Source: Avena insularis (Eukaryota; Streptophyta; Magnoliopsida; Poales; Poaceae). From it: a stretch of 64,000 bases of DNA. Position 1 is the first letter of the stretch; the number at the start of each line of letters is the position of its first letter. The stretch is from assembly GCA_023614405.1 (NCBI GenBank), contig CM042697.1, positions 187,983,189 to 188,047,188 on the forward strand. The letters run 5' to 3'. The position numbers were made by a program, and so were the translations under genes. The notes beneath the pieces were generated by a model, which did not search any database, was not told where the DNA came from, and saw nothing but the letters and a program-made list of their open reading frames with translations. Positions 35,933-46,556 of this stretch are shown in pieces.

Positions 35933-37070
35933 CTATAGCAATAACCACTAAGCATAGGGTCAAAACAACATCGAACATGACATGATAAGGTCTAGGCCAT
36001 AGTCAAAACAAACTCCTTCTGTACCACTTATAAACATGAAGCTTCCTACTCCTACTCCAACACCAATCAACTTATTTGAAACAATAGAGGGAAAACGGGA
36101 GTCCAACCCCTTTAGTCAAGAAAAGTAAGCAAACAAAAACCAAAAACAAAAACTAAGATGCTCCAAGAACAACACAACAGTGCATGAAACAATAAAAACG
36201 AAGTGTCTAGAAAGACCTGAGATTTTTATTAATGAAGAAAGGGATGCCTTGGGCATCCCCAAGGTTTGACGCTTGTACCTCTTGAATATTTCTTGGGGTG
36301 ACACAGGGTGGCATCCCCAAGCTTGAGCTTTTGTCCATTCTTCATCTCATTACATCATTCTTTTCTTACAACTGAAAATTTTCCTTCATACAAAACTTCA
36401 CACAATCTTCATTATCAACGTTAGTGCATTCAAAAGATAATAGACCTTTGGGTTTAGTTTCAAAATAGAAAAACTTTCACAAAAGACAGAAGCTACTGTA
36501 GGAATTCCCTCAAAAACCTCAATTTCCCAAAAAGAACCAAAAAGGAATCAATAAGAAGCAAATGCAAATAATGGAAGAAATCTGTCAAAACAGACCAGCA
36601 GATAGAAACCGATTTTTTTGAAGACATTCTGTTTCTCAAATCATAAAGTATTAAACTAAAAAAAGTTAGCTAACAAACTGGGGGGCTTATTCAGAAAATT
36701 ATAGCTCAATCTGACTTATAGAGATTTTTCAAGAATATTTACAATGGAGCACAAAAATCTGTTTCGGGACAGCAACTCCCCAAATCTTACTTTGCTCTCA
36801 TTAGAGGTTATTTTTGGCACAAAAATCAAATAAAAAGGATAAGGAGAGGTTATTACAGAAGTAATAACTTCCAAGACACAAAAACACTATTGTGTTATCT
36901 CCCAAGAAGTACTTTTCTTTAACGCCTTTAAGTTAGGCACAAGAAGCAAGATTCAAGTATTTTAAAATATAGAAGCATTAAGAGCAACTTTTGTTTTAAT
37001 AGGAGAGACAATAGGTATTACATACCTTTCTTGAATGGGAATTGATATTTAATGGTGCCCTCCTTCAGCT

Positions 37071-37248
37071 GAAAAGCTTACATGTGAATATTTGTTTTGG
37101 TTTCATAGGCATGAAGACAAGTGTTCAAGGTCGACCCCCACTTAACCATTACTCATCTTTTCAATCACTTTCCTTTTTGAAATTGTTTTTAGGTAACAAG
37201 TACAAATATTTTTTTTGTAATTCGCAATCCCTATCCATACTAAGATAG
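37071..37248. other. Unassigned 180-bp stretch
   Basis: The sequence after the protease tail match is AT-rich with no recognisable feature. It lies directly before an LTR of the 3-kb gypsy family. Confidence 0.4.
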
Positions 37249-39690
37249 TGTAAGACCCCACCTTTATAAGGTAAAGGCCCTTGTGATTGCAATGCTAGTC
37301 CCTGGATCAAATGCTAGCATCCAAAATTTAAGATGAACTACACATATATAAAGGTCTTTATTACATCGTCATTCCAGAGATAAACATAGTCTTTTACAAC
37401 TCAATAGCCGAAGTCTAGTACAATAGCATAAAGTAAATAATTATAAGTCTTCATCTTCATGTGCCACATGCAAGCATGTTGAGTGTAGACTCACAACCCT
37501 AATCTCCATCAGAGTAACCTGCAACATCATAAGTTACAACCGCAGTGGGTCAATACATTTGAAATTGTATTGGCAAGTGATATCATAGTGGAATAGTAGT
37601 ATCTAACATCTATATGAATTTGTCCAAGTGTATCTTAGGCTTGCTTTTCTCAAAATAGGTTTTCCTTATCAGTTGAAAACACTAAGTTTTTGTTTGACAG
37701 AAACTCCCAATTAACCACCAATATACATTGTTGAACCTTTACCCTTATTCACCCACAAGTTTTTCACTTAGAAATTGGGATGAGGAGATCCTTGATAGCC
37801 TTAATGTCTTTGATGCTCAAATTGTCCGTTGCCGGGGACACGGCTAAGTACTTAGGTTTTACCCTCTCGAGAGGTGGTGCACTTTCCCCACAAGATTCGA
37901 CATGCATCGAGATGAGATCTTTCAGAAGCCTTCCCTTTGACCACAATGGACGCGTTCCATCCTATCACCCTACCACCAACTGTCCATCTGGCTAAGTTAT
38001 TGCAACCTATATGATCAAGGCAAAGCACATATGCCATGTGGTTGCACTAGAAGCTTCTCAACACTAAGTATCTCAAATCCCTTTGTTCCTGGGTGGCTTT
38101 CCACAAGTGATATACACAAGGTAAACCATATACATGTGCCTTGTGTAACCACTCAACATAAACCATCATACCATTCCACCTAGGTGATTCATTCACTTAG
38201 TTGTTTTATTAAGCAAAACACAAGTCAAAGACTTAGCAATATTTCCCATAGCATGAATATATTCCACCCTTGTTTGCTACTAGCTAGGCTAAGCATGATA
38301 ACATAAAAATTATCTTGACTTAGAGAATAATCTACCAAGACTACAACTACTAGGATTTCCCAAGGCATAGCATATATATACTTAGCAAAAATTCCATGCA
38401 ATCCCTATTCAAAATATTACTACTGCATAGTCAAAATAATAGGACATAATACATGAAACACCACTTGCCTTGGTAGTAGTTGGGGGGTGGCAACAATCCT
38501 CACACTCACAATCACCAATAGCACCAAAATCTACACATAAAATGATAGCACCAAATTCACATTCAAATATTCAAGCAAAAATATATATGAATGCATGCAA
38601 ATGCAATGAAATATTTTTTCTATACTAACAAGCTTAACCAAATAGTACTAAACACAAAGCCATCTATTTAAAGTCTAAACAATCTTAAATTTGCCTCAAA
38701 ACAATTTAATAATTATTTTATAAAGTCAAAATATGCCTATAAAGTGTTCTGCATATAATCCTATTTTTCCAGACTAGAAAATTTAATCCCACAATAATAT
38801 AGGGCTCCTTTTTCTGAATCCAATGATATCTTATCTGCATTTTTTGGATAAACAGAACAAAAGATATGAATTTTACAAGTATGCAATTCTAATAGATTCA
38901 AAAACAGGTTTTAAATCCAAAATCCAGACACGTGGGCTCTTTTGATTGGCCCGTACCACTTTGCGTGGATCGACCAACACAAACTTTTGTATCAAAGTGA
39001 AAACACATGGCCAGATCTGTTTATACCGGTTTACATAAGTGATCTATTCTATGCCTTTAGATCTTGATCCAACAATGCTTGATCAAGCGACCAAGGATGG
39101 GCTAGGGGCGGTGGCTACTGCGGCGGCACTACTGGCGGTGTTGCTCCGGCAATTCTAGAGGGGTCTAGGGGCGGTGGTGATGCTTACCAGCATCGCAAGG
39201 TCGTGAGGAATCTCAACATGGCCTTGGTTCGGACGAACCGGTGAGTTCTGGACGGGCTGAATCTGGCTGTGTCGGAGCTCGTCTCGGGCAGACGACGGAG
39301 TAAACGACCTGGGCCACCATAGCACAAATCAAAGACATCAGGACATGCACACGGACCAGGCGAACATCATCGTTTGAACTAGCGGTAGGGGTGGTCGTAT
39401 CTTACTGGGATTGCTCGTCAGAAATGAGGACGGCGTCGGGTGCTCACGGTGTTTGGCGAAGCCAACGACCTAGGGAGTTATAGGATGAACCAGTGGTGTT
39501 ATAAGGTGTGAAAGGATCAGAGGATCATCATCGTATGAACAAGGGACGGGCGCGAGAACGACACTCATTGGAATAGCTCGTCGAAGGCACTCGGGAAGCG
39601 GTTGTGCAAGTCCAATATCGAGCAGCCTGGCGACGATTGGTCGTGGGTGTTTGTGGGGAAATGACCGCAGCGGTGTGGGGATTTAGTAGG
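37249..39690 (-). mobile_element. Truncated LTR of the 3-kb gypsy family
   Basis: It starts TGTAAGACCCC and follows the order of the LTR at 6027-8375, then stops at GGATTTAGTAG, the TATA-like region, where sister LTRs continue for about 600 more bases. It joins Sabrina-like LTR sequence at 39691. No right-hand duplication exists, so the loss is a deletion, not a solo-LTR end. Confidence 0.85.
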
Positions 39691-40060
39691 TTAGTCCAAA
39701 TAACTCATAAACTTTGTACAAAAAGAAGTTTCAAAAGCATAATAATAGCATAAAACCATCAAATATTATAGTTACATTATGGACGTATCAACATCCCCAA
39801 GCTTATTTCCTGCTCGTCCTCGAGTAGGTAAACGATAAAAACAATATAATTTTTAAGGTGACATGCATCATCATAATCTTGATCAAACCATTTGCAAAGC
39901 ATGGATAGCTGGATCAAAGTACTCTAAACATGAGCATGAAAGATGTAGTTCTAAAAATAAGAAATAGCAACCAAGTTGCAACATGAAGTTAATGTGATAT
40001 GACAATCACTGATATTTAAAAAAACCTCGCATTACAGTTTATGTGATCTTGGCACTGAAG
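39691..40060 (-). mobile_element. Fragment of another Sabrina-like element: 3' UTR, polypurine tract and start of 3' LTR
   Basis: On the minus strand the 3' UTR (about 40060 to 39791) runs into AAGCTTGGGGATGT, a polypurine tract, then LTR start TGATACGTCC at 39790, cut after about 100 bp. Its LTR start resembles TGATACATCG at 13255. Its position right of the larger 3' UTR fragment does not fit one collinear element, so it is a separate insertion or a rearrangement. Confidence 0.7.
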
Positions 40061-40133
40061 TTAATGTTATATCCTATGATTTTTTATAGAAATAAAAGAA
40101 GAAATAGAACCGGTTACAATAGAAAACACTGAT

Positions 40134-40421
40134 ATGACAATCATGTTAGCCAATAAAAACCTTAGAATTCCAATGGGACTAGATGCAGTTATCAAAATTA
40201 ACAATAAAAATTTCCTTATTGATTTTATAGTTGTTGATATGCCAATTGACACTCTTTGCCCAATTATATTTGGAAGAAACTTTTTAAGAGATATATGTGC
40301 AACAGTTGACTTTAGAAAGGAGGTTGTATCCCTTGAGCTTGGGGAAGTGGAAAAACAATTCCATTTTTCCAAATTTAAAGACAAACCTCTAATCATACAA
40401 GAAGAAGGAGAAAACTATTGA
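40134..40421 (+). pseudogene. Athila-type protease segment
   Basis: The frame includes INNKNFLIDFIVVDMPIDTL and CPIIFGRNFLRDICATVDF, the C-terminal part of an Athila-lineage aspartic protease, followed by a charged linker (FKDKPLIIQEEGENY). It is directly upstream of reverse transcriptase remains in the same sense. The catalytic D-[ST]-G lies upstream of the readable part and is not visible. Confidence 0.75.
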
Positions 40422-40494
40422 ATAGATGGCAGCTCTTTTCTTAAATAATCAAGATGAAGAAATAAATGAAGACCCAAATTGTGAATAAATAATT

Positions 40495-42290
40495 ATGGAG
40501 GATAAAACTCTAGAAGAATTAGAAAATGAATTTGATTCATTTCCCAATGAAGAACCTCCAACTGATGAAGCTTTTGAAGAACCAGAAAAGAGAGGGGATG
40601 AGGAATTACCACCCCTAGAAATTAAAAATTTACCAGATAATCTTAAGTATAGATTCTTAGATGATACTAATAAATTCCCTGTTATTATTAGTGCTAAACT
40701 TTCAGGGGAAGAAGAAGAACTTATGAAGGTACTAAAGGAGCACCGCAAGGCCTTTGGGTACTCGATGGATGACTTTAAGGGTATTAGTCCCATGATAGCC
40801 TCCCATCGGATATTCATGGAAGAAGGTGCTAAACCAGTTGCAGAATTTAATAGAAGACTGAAGCCTGAAATGAAGGAAGTGGTAAGAAAATAAATAGTAC
40901 GCCTACTTGATGCAGGTATAATCTATACTATAAAATAGAGTGAATGGGTAAGTCATGTTCATTGTTTTCCTAAGAAAGGCGGTTTTACAGTTGTTCCTAA
41001 TGAAAACAATGAAATGATACCTACTAGAACTGTTGTTGGACATAGGATGCGCATAGATTTCAAAAAATTTAATAAGAAGACTAGGAAAGATCACTATCCT
41101 TTAACATTCATAGATCAAACTTTAGAGAGGTTAGCAAACCACACTCATTTTTGTTACTTGGATGGATTCTATGGTTTCTCCCAAATAGATTTTCATCCTG
41201 AATACCAACTTAAAACAACTTTCATTAGTCCTTATGGTTTACATGCTTACTGAGGTATGCCTTTTGGTCCATGAAATACACCAACTATTTTTCAAAGATG
41301 CATGACTGCTATATTTGCAGATTTTATAGAACTTATAATGGAAGTATTTATGGATGATTTTTCTGTCTAGGGAACTTTGTTTACTAGTTGCTTGGAAAAT
41401 CTCAATAGAATTTTCTAGCGTTGCGAAGAGACTAATCTTGTCTTGAATTGGGAGAAGTGCCATTTTATGGTCAAAGAAGGCATAGTTCTTGGACACAAAG
41501 TATCAGGTAAGGGTATTGAAGTATATAGGGCTAAAGTTGAAGCAATAGAGAGAATGCCACAACCAAGGGATGTAAAAGGTATAAGAAGTTTTATTATTCA
41601 TGTAGGCTTTTATATAAGGTTCATTATAATTTTTTCTGGAATTTCCAAACCTTTGACTAATCTGTTGCAAAAGGGAGGAAGATTTAATTTTTAAGATAAA
41701 TGCCTTATTGCCTTTGATAAACTTAAATATGCTTTGTCTCAAGCTCCCGTCATTAAACCATCTATATGGGATATGACTTTTGATTTAATATGTTAGTCTA
41801 GTAATGATGATGTAGGAGTAACTCTGGGACAACACATATGTCACATATTTAACATTATACATCATGCTAGTAGAACTCTCAATAGTGCTCAAAGGAATTA
41901 TCCTAAGGAAGAAAGGGAACTCTTTGATGTATTTTTCTCTTGTGATAAGTTTCGTTTTCACATTGTTGATGCAAAAGTAAGAGTCCATACAGATCGTTAT
42001 GGTTTAAAAGAACTCCTCAAAAGGAAGTCATAAGCCAAGACTGATCTGTTGGATCCTTCTACTTCAAGAATTTGAATTGCAGATTATGCAGATACAGGAA
42101 GCAAAGATAGTGGATGCATCATCTATATTTACCCAGCAAGACATCGAACTTATTGAGAGGAGTTTTAGTCTTGATGATTTTTGCTTTCAAGAATTATTAT
42201 ATGAGATAAAGCCAAATCCTCCCAAAAAGAAGAAGTCCTTGTTGTTGGAGGAGCTTGTCACTCCCGACAAAATAAACGGTAAGTGGAAGG
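40495..42290 (+). pseudogene. Athila-type reverse transcriptase and RNase H with many stops
   Basis: The N-terminal acidic linker (40495-40893) leads to HRKAFGYSMDDFKGISP, then WVSHVHCFPKKGG, MRIDFKKFNKKTRKDHYPL and HFCYLDGFYGFSQID. Degraded MPFGP-NTPTIFQRCM follows, and the active site VFMDDFSV, with the Asp pair intact. Downstream are KCHFMVKEGIVLGHKVSGKG and RNase H pieces (HHASRTLNSAQRNYPKEERE, VHTDRYGLKELL). At least seven in-frame stops, many TAG, break it. After RNase H the frame leads into a Lys-rich segment (42077-42290) and no integrase is found. Confidence 0.88.
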
Positions 42291-42394
42291 TAAGTTTTCT
42301 AACTCTAATTAGTGCTTTGTTTTTACAGTTCCTACCATTAATTTTTTTGCCTTTGAATTCCTTTTACTTTTCTGAAGTTTTTGAGGGGTTTCTG

Positions 42395-42449
42395 CAACTA
42401 TACGGCCGCAACTGTACATCCAAAGAAAAATCTCCCACCGTATAGTTGG
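42395..42449. repeat. Hairpin motif pair in the Athila spacer, copy 1
   Basis: CAACTATACGG at 42395-42405 and CCGTATAGTTGG at 42438-42449, complementary over 11 bases with a 32-base loop. Confidence 0.9.
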
Positions 42450-42510
42450 TCGTCAAATGTTCTGTATCTCCTTTGCAAAATAATTTTTGGATGTTGTAAC
42501 TATTCGGGCG

Positions 42511-42551
42511 CAACTATATGGCCAGAGAAAATTCTCCTGCCGTATAGTTGG
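42511..42551. repeat. Hairpin motif pair in the Athila spacer, copy 2
   Basis: CAACTATATGG at 42511-42521 and CCGTATAGTTGG at 42540-42551. The changed base can still pair as G-T. Confidence 0.85.
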
Positions 42552-42600
42552 TCATTCAACATTCTTTATCCTTTCGCAAAAGAATTTTCGAGGTGCGGTA

Positions 42601-42621
42601 TCTATACGGCCGTATAGTTGG
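42601..42621. repeat. Hairpin motif pair in the Athila spacer, copy 3, perfect palindrome
   Basis: CTATACGGCCGTATAG at 42602-42617 is a perfect 16-base palindrome with no loop, followed by TTGGTCGT as in the other copies. Confidence 0.92.
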
Positions 42622-42759
42622 TCGTTAAAGATTCAGTATCCTCAACTAGTTTTTGTTATTTATTATAAAAAAATATTTTTGTCGGTTCTTAGTTGGTAAT
42701 CTAACCGACCTGGGCTAGAAAAATTTGGAAGTTTCCGCCCGGAACCAAGTATACGGCCG

Positions 42760-42793
42760 CAACTATACGGGCGTGAACGTATAGTTGGTCGTT
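42760..42793. repeat. Hairpin motif pair in the Athila spacer, copy 4
   Basis: CAACTATACGG at 42760-42770 and CGTATAGTTGGTCGT at 42779-42793 with an 8-base loop. A partial GTATACGGCCG half-site precedes it. Confidence 0.88.
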
Positions 42794-42839
42794 ACGGCGC
42801 AGGACTCCTCCAAATCCGTGATTTCTTTTTCTGGTCGGT

Positions 42840-44225
42840 TTGGATTATTTTCTTGGACGACAATTTGGTGTTTCTCACGAGTTTTACCGACCTCTGACCA
42901 CTCTTATATATTTCCCTTGTGCCTCTCTAATCGCAAATCACCAGGAACAAATCTACTTCTTGTTCATACAAGAGGACATACAACATAGAGCCACCAAGCT
43001 CCAAGAGGCCAAGGAGAGGAATTCTTATGGAGATCGGAAGCAATACCGAGCAAGGCAAGGATATAAAGATCACCCCCTTTGAGTTCTTTGACAATGACAA
43101 GGAGCGTCGGAAGAAGGAGCTGGCCCATGAGGAGAAGATACCATGAGGAGAAGATACCATGTGCCATGGCACCATAGTGACCTTCAATAAAGCATGGTAT
43201 CAAATAATCGCAGGGGATTATTTGATCCCTCCTGGCTTGATTCCAAGCTTAGGGAGATCTTTATGACCTTGTAATCTATCTTACAAGTTTTTATTTCTAT
43301 TTTAGTTTTTGCATTAGTTCGAGATCATAAATAAAGTTTGCATCATTAGATTCCTTTCAGGAATAGTAGATCCCTATTATGAAATTCTGAGTTTATTATA
43401 ATATATGGAGTATTATTGAGTTTGAGTTTGTCTTATTGGATATATGAATGACATGAGTATGATTTTACTTGCACTTGATGATAGCAACAGGAGTCTTCTA
43501 CACCATTGGTATTAATGGAACATATAAAGATAGTTTGATCAATATGGTCTAGGTAATTGGTTTGATTTACAAAAAGGAGAAACTACCTAATTAATTAAGA
43601 TGAAAAAGAAAAACGTTGAACGAAGGAGAAAATATAAGTGCTATAAAAAAGAGTGAGAACAAGTTTGAGGTAGAATACTCAAGTTATAAAGATGCTTCAT
43701 ATATATTTGGAATTTGATAATTGAGATCGTTAAACTTTGAGATTCCTACGAAGTGGAATATATGGCTAGATCCTTTGCATAACACTTAAACAAAAGTGTG
43801 AGCAAAAATATATATATATAAATAAGAAAAAGAAAGGTGAAGAAAAAGAGTGAATGTGCAAAGAGCAAATAGGCATATACCACTATATTGTAGTAAGACA
43901 AAGAGATGTTTGAGATTTGAATATGTTAATCCTAAAAACACTTGGTACTACCTCACTAACTCATTCGGTTGAACCGAATACTTTCACATCATGTTGACAA
44001 TAAGCTTTTGTGAACTATTAATTGCTAAGTTGTGGAAGCCTGCTAAAATTATTCGGATGGTTCGAGTAAGGTACTATTCATGAACTTATTTATATGTATC
44101 TTTTATGAAAAACACATGCTGCAACTGCCTCATTTATTTTATCGACTCAGCTTCATGAATATGAGGATCACATCCATTAAGCTAAAACTTGCTCGCGACA
44201 AGCAAGAGTATAAGATTGTGAAAGT
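42840..44225 (+). other. Non-coding 3' region of the Athila-type element
   Basis: The part to about 43260 has an open frame at 42840-43082 with no recognised domain and a 17-base tandem duplication (GAGGAGAAGATACCATG, about 43129-43162). The remainder is AT-rich and non-coding with an AT dinucleotide run near 43808. A weak purine tract (AGCAAGAGTATAAGATTG) lies just before the 3' LTR at 44226. Confidence 0.6.
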
Positions 44226-45648
44226 TGATGAGTGAATATTTGCATCATGTTTTACATTATTATTTTGCATTATAGATGTAGGATCTTTGTAATTTACGAC
44301 ATTTGCACGCACTTTTAATGTTTATTTTCACCAAGATTAGAGAAGATCATGGATTCAATGGACACAATGCTTGGAGCAGTTGTACTTGAGAGAAAAGGAG
44401 CTAAAAACTACATAGTTCACTTATTTGGGAAATATTAATAATACCAGAAGAAAGCCCGAAGCGAGGAAAGGAGAAATAAGAGTTGATGACCAACTATACG
44501 GCGGGCCGCCGTATAGTTCCCGCCGTATAGTTGGCGCCTCCTCCGCCTCCTCAAATAGTTTCACCCCGTACAACTGGTTCGAAGAGACAACATACAAAAC
44601 ACCCAGAAATCACCGAAACCTAACCTCTGGAAGGCATCTGGAGGGGGAACTTTCCCTAGGGATCCATCTTCACCCTACGTAGATTTGGGAGGCCAAGGCA
44701 TCAATCTCCATCTTCATCAACTGCTGCATCTTCATCACTACCATCATCTCCATCCATCCCATCTAGATCTTGTTGTAATTCTTGCACTAGTTGTGGATTT
44801 ATACAAGTACTATTCATCAATGATCGCTTCCATTACCATTACTATGATGTTGTCTTCCTTGATGTCTTAGTAGATCATTAGTTCTTGGAGAGATGGAGAA
44901 ATCCTAGTATGAGATTGAAATAAGATAAAATTTATTATGATATTCATCGCTGTGACCATATGTTAGATTTTCTACATCTTAATGTTGGAAGAAGTCGACC
45001 TCTCCAATATTTGCCTCTTGTGGGGACTTGATGTAGGGAACTACTTGTTGGTAGATGGATGGATGTTAGCACTTACAATGACTATAAATATGTTGGCACC
45101 CCTTACGTATCAACTTGGGAATCGAGGAAACGCACAAAACACTATCCATGCCATGGGATACGTCCTGCGGGATTATGTCCCTTAATAGCACAGTAATTCA
45201 ATTGATATTGATTGCTATCTGCTGTGGTTATGAGGATGATTTGAGCAGTGGTTGCTACCTCTTTGTCCAAATACGAATTTCCTCCCACACATACATAGTT
45301 GAGAATGTTCATGATGATAATCTTTACCTTAACTCTTTATAATGCTAGTGGTGTATCCGCAAATCCCTGAGAAGGCTTTCTCCCACTAAAGTTTCAAATA
45401 TCTTTTACATACGCGATACTTACTTTCTGTATTTAGTTTTATTTACTTTACTCGTTATTCCCTTATACAAAAAAGGAAAAAATACCTTACACATTACTCG
45501 CATTTTATCTTGTCACTTAGAACTTTATTTAGCAATTCTATTTTCATATTTACTTCAAGATTCTTAGACTTCAGACTCCTGCTCCATGTGGGAGCAATAT
45601 CTTTATTTCGAAACTAGCTACATCCGATTTGTGCACTTGCAGTCATCA
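44226..45648 (+). repeat. 3' LTR of the Athila-type element, complete (1.42 kb)
   Basis: It begins TGATGAGTG and ends GCAGTCATCA, giving six-base inverted ends TGATGA/TCATCA, and is followed by TGAGC. The first 839 bases match the 5' LTR remnant. Confidence 0.93.
44490..44534. repeat. Hairpin motif set in the 3' LTR
   Basis: CCAACTATACGG at 44490-44501, CCGTATAGTTCC at 44509-44520 and CCGTATAGTTGG at 44523-44534. The outer pair has 12-base arms as in the 5' LTR, and the middle half-site is better preserved than there. Confidence 0.9.
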
Positions 45649-45653
45649 TGAGC

Positions 45654-46556
45654 CTGAAAAGGAAAATTCCATTAATGATGCTTGTGATACTAACCCTACT
45701 TCTTGTGAAGCATATACCCTAAAGGATAATGTTGAGCTAAGGGCTCAACTTGAGGTGCTAACTAGCAAGTATATGAAATTGGAAGAAAGTCATGAAAAGC
45801 TCTCGGGCTCTCATAATGATATTCTAGTCTCCCATGATTGGATAAAGTTATCTCGTGAGGTAAGTATTATAAGGTAACATCTTGTGAGCCTCTTTTGGAC
45901 ATTAACACAACTTCTACTCAAAATTCTATTTTGCCATGTGCTAGTCCTAGTAATCCTTCTAGTCATACTAACAATGAAGCTTGTACTTCATCTAGTACCT
46001 CTATTTCTACTAACCACGTAGAGGAAATCAAAGAGTTCAAGGCCCAAGTCACATATTTGAAGAAAGACTTGGAAAATAGTCACGAAGGGAAATCCATAAT
46101 CGATAATATTTTGAGTGTGCAAAAATCCCTTAATGATAAAAGTGGACTTGGATTCAACTCCAATAACAATAACAAGTCCAAGAGCAATAAGAAGAAGGGC
46201 CAAGACCAAGTCAAGAATTTGGCCAAGATTATTTGCTTCAAGTGTAAGGTTATAGGACATCATGTAAGGTCTTTTCCATTAAAGAAAAAGCACTTGAGTG
46301 AGAAGCAACAAGGGACGCGTCCACAAGTTCAAGGTCAAGCCCAATCTCAACCTCAAGTTGAATCTAGGCCACTTCCCAAGAAGAATCAAGATAAGGCTCT
46401 CCAAGCCAATAAATTAATGTAGAAGAGAAAGGGGAGCACTTGTTGCTACATATGTCGTGAGAAGGGGCATTTTGCCTCTTCGTGTACAAATGGTAACTTA
46501 TCTAACCCTGTCATTATCGATGATGATTATTCTTGGGAAGGATAAGGATGGCAATG
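45654..46556 (+). pseudogene. Copia gag, second piece with zinc knuckles
   Basis: The frame resumes exactly where copia gag was cut at 28727. It runs through a coiled-coil-like part (LRAQLEVLTSKYMKLEESHE), then one frame over (45895-46422) a Ser/Thr-rich and Lys/Asn-rich part. A zinc knuckle CFKCKVIGHHVRSF follows, with the last Cys lost. After a stop at 46420 a second knuckle CYICREKGHFASSC is complete. The reading is broken again at 46552 by a solo LTR with CAATG duplications. Zinc knuckles bind element RNA. Confidence 0.85.
46552..46556. repeat. Target-site duplication CAATG, left copy (right copy 50456-50460)
   Basis: CAATG precedes TGTAGAGGTC and follows GGGATGTGACA. Copia sequence continues on both sides. 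Confidence 0.92.

Larger units (their letters stand above)
29567..37070 (-). mobile_element. Second Sabrina-like element, 3' UTR and protease tail only, minus strand
   Basis: The blocks at 30416-30966 and 35933-37065 match 5034-6026 and 8964-9560 in order and orientation, so this is another copy of the pol-less element's 3' part. It contains the GGGGATGCC and CCTAACTTAAAGG blocks. The 5' end (gag, LTR) is missing; the match ends in the protease tail near 37070. The left part (29567-30410) is non-coding with a long pyrimidine tract at about 30170-30220. A 5-kb solo LTR interrupts it. Confidence 0.75.
28728..45648 (+). mobile_element. Athila-type Ty3/gypsy element, heavily rearranged
   Basis: LTR ends are TGATGA...TCATCA with TGAGC duplications outside. 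The 5' LTR is kept only to about 29566. The 5' half (primer-binding site, gag) is replaced by minus-strand Sabrina-like and other LTR sequence. Protease, reverse transcriptase and RNase H remains (40061-42290), a long spacer and the full 3' LTR are left. No integrase is found. It is inserted in copia gag. Confidence 0.88.

Noticed and set aside
42840..43082. Possible envelope-like open frame after pol in the Athila-type element
   Set aside because: It has no signal peptide, membrane segment or similarity I recognise. Some Athila elements carry an env-like frame, but nothing here supports one.
43129..43162. Short tandem duplication GAGGAGAAGATACCATG
   Set aside because: A single 17-base slippage event in decayed spacer; noted under the spacer but not worth separate follow-up.
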